The position numbers and the translations under genes were made by a program. The notes beneath the pieces are model-generated. The model made no database searches. It was not told where the DNA came from and saw only the letters and a list, made by a program, of their open reading frames with translations. From Methylothermaceae bacterium (GTDB taxonomy: Bacteria > Pseudomonadota > Gammaproteobacteria > Methylococcales > Methylothermaceae), in contig JALSIB010000057.1 of assembly GCA_026981855.1 (NCBI GenBank), forward strand, positions 1 to 36,653: a stretch of 36,653 nucleotides of DNA, given 5' to 3'. Below, piece after piece: positions 34,060-36,653 of this stretch (position 1 is its first letter; each line of letters starts with the position of its first letter).

Positions 34060-35175
34060 TCAATCGTAGATCATCTTGCCGGCCATGAGATCTCCCAGCA
34101 TTCCTGTGAGGGCGGGGTAGATGCGGTCGAATTCCAGCAGCCAGTGGGCGCCATCCCGTTCCAGCCGTCTCTTTTGTATTTTGATACCGTGGCTGGCGCG
34201 CCTGAGATGATCGAGCAGTATTTCGGCGTTGTCTTTTTCCCGGAAACGGCAGCGGAAGGTGGTGTAGACTTTGCGCTCCCGGCTGAATTTGTCAAACGCC
34301 CCATGCAGCCCTTGAAGCAGGGCTTCTCCCAGCATCCGCTCCATTTCCGGGGTGACGGGGAGGCCGTTTTCCTCGGCGAACAGGATCAGGCGCAGCAGCC
34401 GGTTGGTGAAATATTCGGCCGGAAGTTCCAGCAGGTTGTCGGCGGCGGCGCGCAGGTCGTCGATGTTGACATTGCCGGTGACATATTTGGCGCGGTGGTT
34501 GCGGTCGGAATCCTCCTTGAACACCAGCCCCTCGCGCCACTGTTCGTTCAGCCGGAGCATGATGGCGCGGATCTCCGCCACGTTCTCCAAGGTGAAATAA
34601 CCGTATTGGGGAACGGTGGGGAGGGTGTGGCGGTCTGTGATTTCCGTCTTGTCGCGACAGGGCAAAAAGCGGTTATGGTCTTTTTGCATCAAATCGAACA
34701 CAAACAAACGGACATCGTGGCGGACGAAAGGGGGAAAGGATTCCAGATAAGGGTTGTCGGGGCCTGCCACTTCCGCGCAGACTACTATCTCGGGATGTTC
34801 TTCGAAGACGCTCAGGGGCATCAGGTCCGGAAGGCGGTCGGTGGCGAACGGACAGACGAATCCACCGCGGGAAAGGGCGATCGGCGTTCCTTCGATCTGC
34901 ACGATCCGGACGTTGAAGCCGTTGATTTTCTCTTCCGCCCAGAAAGGTGCCCGAAAGTGCGCCTTGAGCCCGGCTTCGAGCGCCAGTACCCTGCCGATAT
35001 GGGGATAGCCGTAGACCACCTGCCTGCCGAATACCGCCGTGCCGCGGGGGATATGGCGCCAGTCATCGATGAAGTGGCAATAGGCGAGCCCTTTGAATCG
35101 GCGTTGCCTGGCTTTCTTTTTGTCCAGCGCCTCGGGAAGCTGATCCAGCACGGTTTGCGGCGGGGGTGCGGTCAT
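34060..35175 (-). CDS. RNA ligase, Pab1020 family (Rnl3-like)
   Basis: A 371-residue ATP-dependent RNA ligase. The nucleotidyl-lysine motif is EEKINGFNVRI (Lys83), the family's K-x-N-G-x-N form. VVCAEVAGPDNPY (motif IIIa-like), REGLVFKEDSD (motif IV) and RAKYVTGN (motif V) follow. The C-terminal ~120 residues are the helical dimerisation part of the archaeal-type homodimeric enzymes. These ligases join 5'-phosphate and 3'-OH RNA ends and can circularise RNA. The partner protein sits 0.8 kb away, separated by a toxin-antitoxin module. It converges with hepT. Confidence 0.93.
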   Translation of the reverse strand: MTAPPPQTVLDQLPEALDKKKARQRRFKGLAYCHFIDDWRHIPRGTAVFGRQVVYGYPHIGRVLALEAGLKAHFRAPFWAEEKINGFNVRIVQIEGTPIALSRGGFVCPFATDRLPDLMPLSVFEEHPEIVVCAEVAGPDNPYLESFPPFVRHDVRLFVFDLMQKDHNRFLPCRDKTEITDRHTLPTVPQYGYFTLENVAEIRAIMLRLNEQWREGLVFKEDSDRNHRAKYVTGNVNIDDLRAAADNLLELPAEYFTNRLLRLILFAEENGLPVTPEMERMLGEALLQGLHGAFDKFSRERKVYTTFRCRFREKDNAEILLDHLRRASHGIKIQKRRLERDGAHWLLEFDRIYPALTGMLGDLMAGKMIYD

Positions 35176-35228
35176 GGTGCCTGGCGGATTCTGAAATTAC
35201 CGAATGGGCATTGTAGCGTGAGGGATCG

Positions 35229-35489
35229 ATGAAAACCATGAACTGCCGCCCCGGCTGTGGCGCCTGCTGTATCGCGCCCTCGATCACCGGCCCCATTCCC
35301 GGCATGCCGGAGGGGAAACCCGCTGGCGTGCGTTGCATTCACCTGGACGAGCAATTTCGCTGCAACCTCTTCGGCCACCCGGAGCGCCCGGAGGTGTGTG
35401 GCAGGTTTCAGGCAGAACCTGAAACTTGCGGTGAAACCCGGCGGCAGGCCCTGGAACGGCTCACGCGGCTGGAAAGGCTGACGGCATGA
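35229..35489 (+). CDS. YkgJ-like cysteine cluster protein
   Basis: An 86-residue protein with [16 protein letters not shown] at the N-terminus and further Cys at about 36, 45, 57 and 67, matching the YkgJ/UPF0153 putative zinc- or iron-binding family. Function unknown. GAGGGATCG precedes the ATG. It is divergent from the RNA ligase gene. Confidence 0.88.
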   Translation: MKTMNCRPGCGACCIAPSITGPIPGMPEGKPAGVRCIHLDEQFRCNLFGHPERPEVCGRFQAEPETCGETRRQALERLTRLERLTA

Positions 35490-35492
35490 CCT

Positions 35493-35512
35493 GGCCTCTC
35501 TGAATGGAGGCC
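35493..35512. repeat. Inverted repeat after the YkgJ-like gene
   Basis: GGCCTC (35493-35498) and GAGGCC (35507-35512) can form a six-pair hairpin with an eight-base loop just after the YkgJ-like stop codon. No T-run follows, so it is a doubtful terminator. The rest of the stretch up to about 35640 holds no recognisable gene. Confidence 0.4.
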
Positions 35513-35639
35513 GGCGCGGACCTGGTGAGGTGGCCGGGTGCTCGGGGTGTCCTCCCTCGCGCCGCTTCGTTCAAGCGGTTTTCTGAGGTTGGGCTTTCGG
35601 TTCCGGTCTCGTCGGCGGCAGTGAGGAGGATCTGTCCGT

Positions 35640-35888
35640 TTGCGCAGGCGTACCGGAGCGATCAGCAACGGCGGGGTCTCGAGATGGGGCAGGCACCAGG
35701 ACAATCGCACGAACAAGGCTGAATTCCGCACGGTCCAGGGCCAGATCGAGTTCTGGGCCAAGGTGGGCCGGGCTGCCCTGGACAATCCGGACCTGCCGGC
35801 CAGTTTCATCGCCGAGAGTCTGATGGCGATGAACGAGCCACGTGAACAGGCCGAACCCTTCGTGCCGCGCACCCGAAAGCCCGAATGA
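35640..35888 (+). CDS. ParD-like antitoxin, N-terminus uncertain
   Basis: The last ~55 codons read FRTVQGQIEFWAKVGRAALD then NPDLPASFIAESLMAMNEPR, which matches the ParD-like antitoxin family. The first ~28 codons (TTG start at 35640, with GAGGAGG about 12 bases before) are not the usual N-terminus, so the start may be wrong or the gene may have lost its beginning by frameshift or rearrangement. It overlaps the toxin start by ATGA, as functional pairs do. Confidence 0.6.
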   Translation: MRRRTGAISNGGVSRWGRHQDNRTNKAEFRTVQGQIEFWAKVGRAALDNPDLPASFIAESLMAMNEPREQAEPFVPRTRKPE

Positions 35889-36163
35889 CCTGGAGGGTGC
35901 GGCAAACGCGCCGCTTTGCCCGGGCCTACAAGAAACTGCATGACAACATTGCCACGGAGGTGGATGCGGCGGTGGCCGCGATTGCCGAGGATCCCGACAT
36001 CGGCGAGAAGAAAAAGGGCGATCTTGCCCAGCTCTGGGTCTACAAATTCCGCAGCCAGGGCCAGCTCTATTTGCTGGGCTATACCCGAGAAGACGAAGTG
36101 CGTCTGATCTGGCTCGAGGCCATGGGGCCGCACGAGCACTTCTATCGCGATTTCAAACGCTGA
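35885..36163 (+). CDS. RelE/ParE family toxin
   Basis: A 92-residue protein beginning MTWRVRQTRRFARAYKKLHD with KKKGDLAQLWVYKFRSQGQLYLLGY and VRLIWLEAMGPHEHFYRDFK, the usual RelE/ParE fold blocks. In this family the protein is a ribosome-dependent mRNA interferase or a gyrase poison; which applies here is not clear. It overlaps the ParD-like gene by four bases. Its 3' end overlaps the truncated integrase reading frame on the other strand, marking a rearrangement point. Confidence 0.85.
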   Translation: MTWRVRQTRRFARAYKKLHDNIATEVDAAVAAIAEDPDIGEKKKGDLAQLWVYKFRSQGQLYLLGYTREDEVRLIWLEAMGPHEHFYRDFKR

Positions 36164-36348
36164 CGCTTATCCCTCCATCTCCCGAAACCCGACAGATTCT
36201 CTTTGCCACTGCCTGGCCGCCGGTATTTGAAGCGCCAGCGTTTGACACCGTTTGGCATGACCTCGAGGTAAAGCCCTTTCTCGTCAAAACGCTTGTAGGG
36301 CTTGTCGCCGGGTTTGAAATTCCTGATTTCGGTCACGGTCAGCGGCAT
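36142..36348 (-). pseudogene. Truncated P4-type tyrosine integrase (N-terminal arm-binding domain)
   Basis: From ATG 36348 the frame reads MPLTVTEIRNFKPGDKPYKR then FDEKGLYLEVMPNGVKRWRF, the arm-type DNA-binding domain (DUF4102) of P4-like integrases. It stops after 68 codons, shortly after the YRRPGSGKENLSGFG part, and the core-binding and catalytic domains are absent. The remainder seems to have been replaced by the toxin-antitoxin genes, whose last codons overlap it. Confidence 0.85.
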
Positions 36349-36407
36349 GGCGTTTCTCCCGTTGGGTGGTCCCCGGTTCGATTCCCGAAAAATTGATGCT
36401 CCCAAGG

Positions 36408-36449
36408 TGCCCCCGGATGCCCCCAATTGTGCCCCCAAAAGTGGGGGCA
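36408..36449. repeat. Arm-type repeats of an integrase attachment region
   Basis: TGCCCCC occurs in direct orientation at 36408-36414, 36418-36424 and 36430-36436, and inverted as GGGGGCA at 36443-36449. Such closely spaced repeats next to a DUF4102 integrase start are typical arm sites. A tRNA T-arm-like string (GGTTCGATTCCC, 36375-36386) lies between them and the integrase start, as expected for an att core derived from a tRNA. Confidence 0.65.
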
Positions 36450-36492
36450 TGTAGTGAAATCTTATGAAACGTTATGGGAATAAACAAGCATG

Positions 36493-36517
36493 AAAAAGCC
36501 CGCTGTTATGCGGGCTT
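36493..36517 (-). terminator. Rho-independent terminator for leftward transcription
   Basis: AAGCCCGC (36496-36503), a six-base loop and GCGGGCTT (36510-36517) form a strong hairpin. On the minus strand it is followed by a T-run, so it stops transcription arriving from the right. The genes it once served are now cut off by the IS1380-like insertion just to the right. Confidence 0.75.
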
Positions 36518-36529
36518 GTGGACTTTCTA

Positions 36530-36653
36530 GCCCGGATATTTCACCAAGCAGGGGTCGGCACAACCTCCGAGAGCCGATAAAATCGGGGTTTTGAAGCAAT
36601 TCCAGGGAGATTGTGCCGATGCCAAAGTGTACCGCAGAACGAATGGAATTTGG
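36530..36653 (+). mobile_element. IS1380-family insertion sequence, left end (runs off the window)
   Basis: The transposase start at 36619 and about 90 bases of leader fit the left end of an IS1380 element. The exact left terminal repeat cannot be fixed without the right end; the region after the terminator (from about 36530, GCCCGGATATTTCACC) is the likely start. Confidence 0.45.
36619..36653 (+). CDS. IS1380-family transposase, first codons only
   Basis: After CAGGGAGA the ATG 36619 opens MPKCTAERMEF, the characteristic beginning of IS1380-family transposases. Only eleven codons lie in the window. Confidence 0.7.
   Translation, partial: MPKCTAERMEF

Noticed and set aside
35408-36139. 243-codon minus-strand frame across the ParD/RelE genes
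   Set aside because: Low-complexity, Arg/Pro-rich and opposite to recognisable RelE and ParD-like proteins.
1-36653. CRISPR array
   Set aside because: No series of regularly spaced repeats was seen; the only clear tandem repeat is the two-copy 38-mer.

Overview
The window is mostly one large gene cluster for a surface or exported polysaccharide (about 512-31695). A tRNA-Gly(CCC) gene separates it from a short accessory segment rich in toxin-antitoxin and RNA-processing genes (about 31870-36450), and insertion-sequence fragments sit at both extreme ends. Protein families, Shine-Dalgarno sites, four-base ATGA overlaps and a glyU-like tRNA with encoded CCA point to a moderately GC-rich proteobacterium, probably gammaproteobacterial. 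The first genes match the polysaccharide/exosortase-A (PEP-CTERM) type locus: amidotransferase 1, an exosortase-associated glycosyltransferase and an O-antigen-ligase-like membrane protein. No exosortase or PEP-CTERM protein lies inside the window; if present they would be outside it.

Layout: (1) 1-491, start of an IS481-like transposase on the minus strand and a perfect 38-bp tandem duplication. (2) 512-6026 (+), amidotransferase, two GT4 glycosyltransferases and ligase/polymerase. (3) 6038-7837 (-), a second asparagine-synthetase-like protein that lacks the glutaminase cysteine. (4) 7873-12646 (+), sulfotransferase, NodB-like deacetylase, GT2, GT4 and an exported TPR-like protein. (5) 12662-31695 (-), a nearly unbroken 19-kb leftward series: GT4, FkbM methyltransferase, a giant GT2-membrane-sulfatase-like fusion, GT2, two sulfotransferases, GT2, SAM methyltransferase, UDP-GlcNAc 2-epimerase, a helical-toroid protein, an FG-GAP/ASPIC lipoprotein, a Wzx-type flippase, a formyltransferase, a second toroid protein and a CapK/phenylacetate-CoA-ligase-like adenylate-forming enzyme. 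(6) 31707-36163, tRNA-Gly, DUF29, FmdB-like, PIN-domain RNA-ligase partner, MntA/HepT toxin-antitoxin, Pab1020-type RNA ligase, YkgJ-like, ParD-like/RelE pair. (7) 36142-36653, truncated tyrosine-integrase gene with arm-type repeats, a terminator and the start of an IS1380-family transposase.

Together the polysaccharide genes supply precursor (UDP-ManNAc from WecB), assembly (seven glycosyltransferases plus the GT2 domain of the fusion), export (Wzx), polymerisation or ligation (Wzy/WaaL-like), and unusually heavy decoration: sulfation, methylation, deacetylation, formylation and probable amidation. The most unusual items are the GT2-sulfatase fusion with Thr in place of the formylglycine cysteine, the glutaminase-dead AsnB homologue, the two paralogous toroid proteins, and an RNA ligase separated from its PIN-domain partner by a MntA/HepT module.
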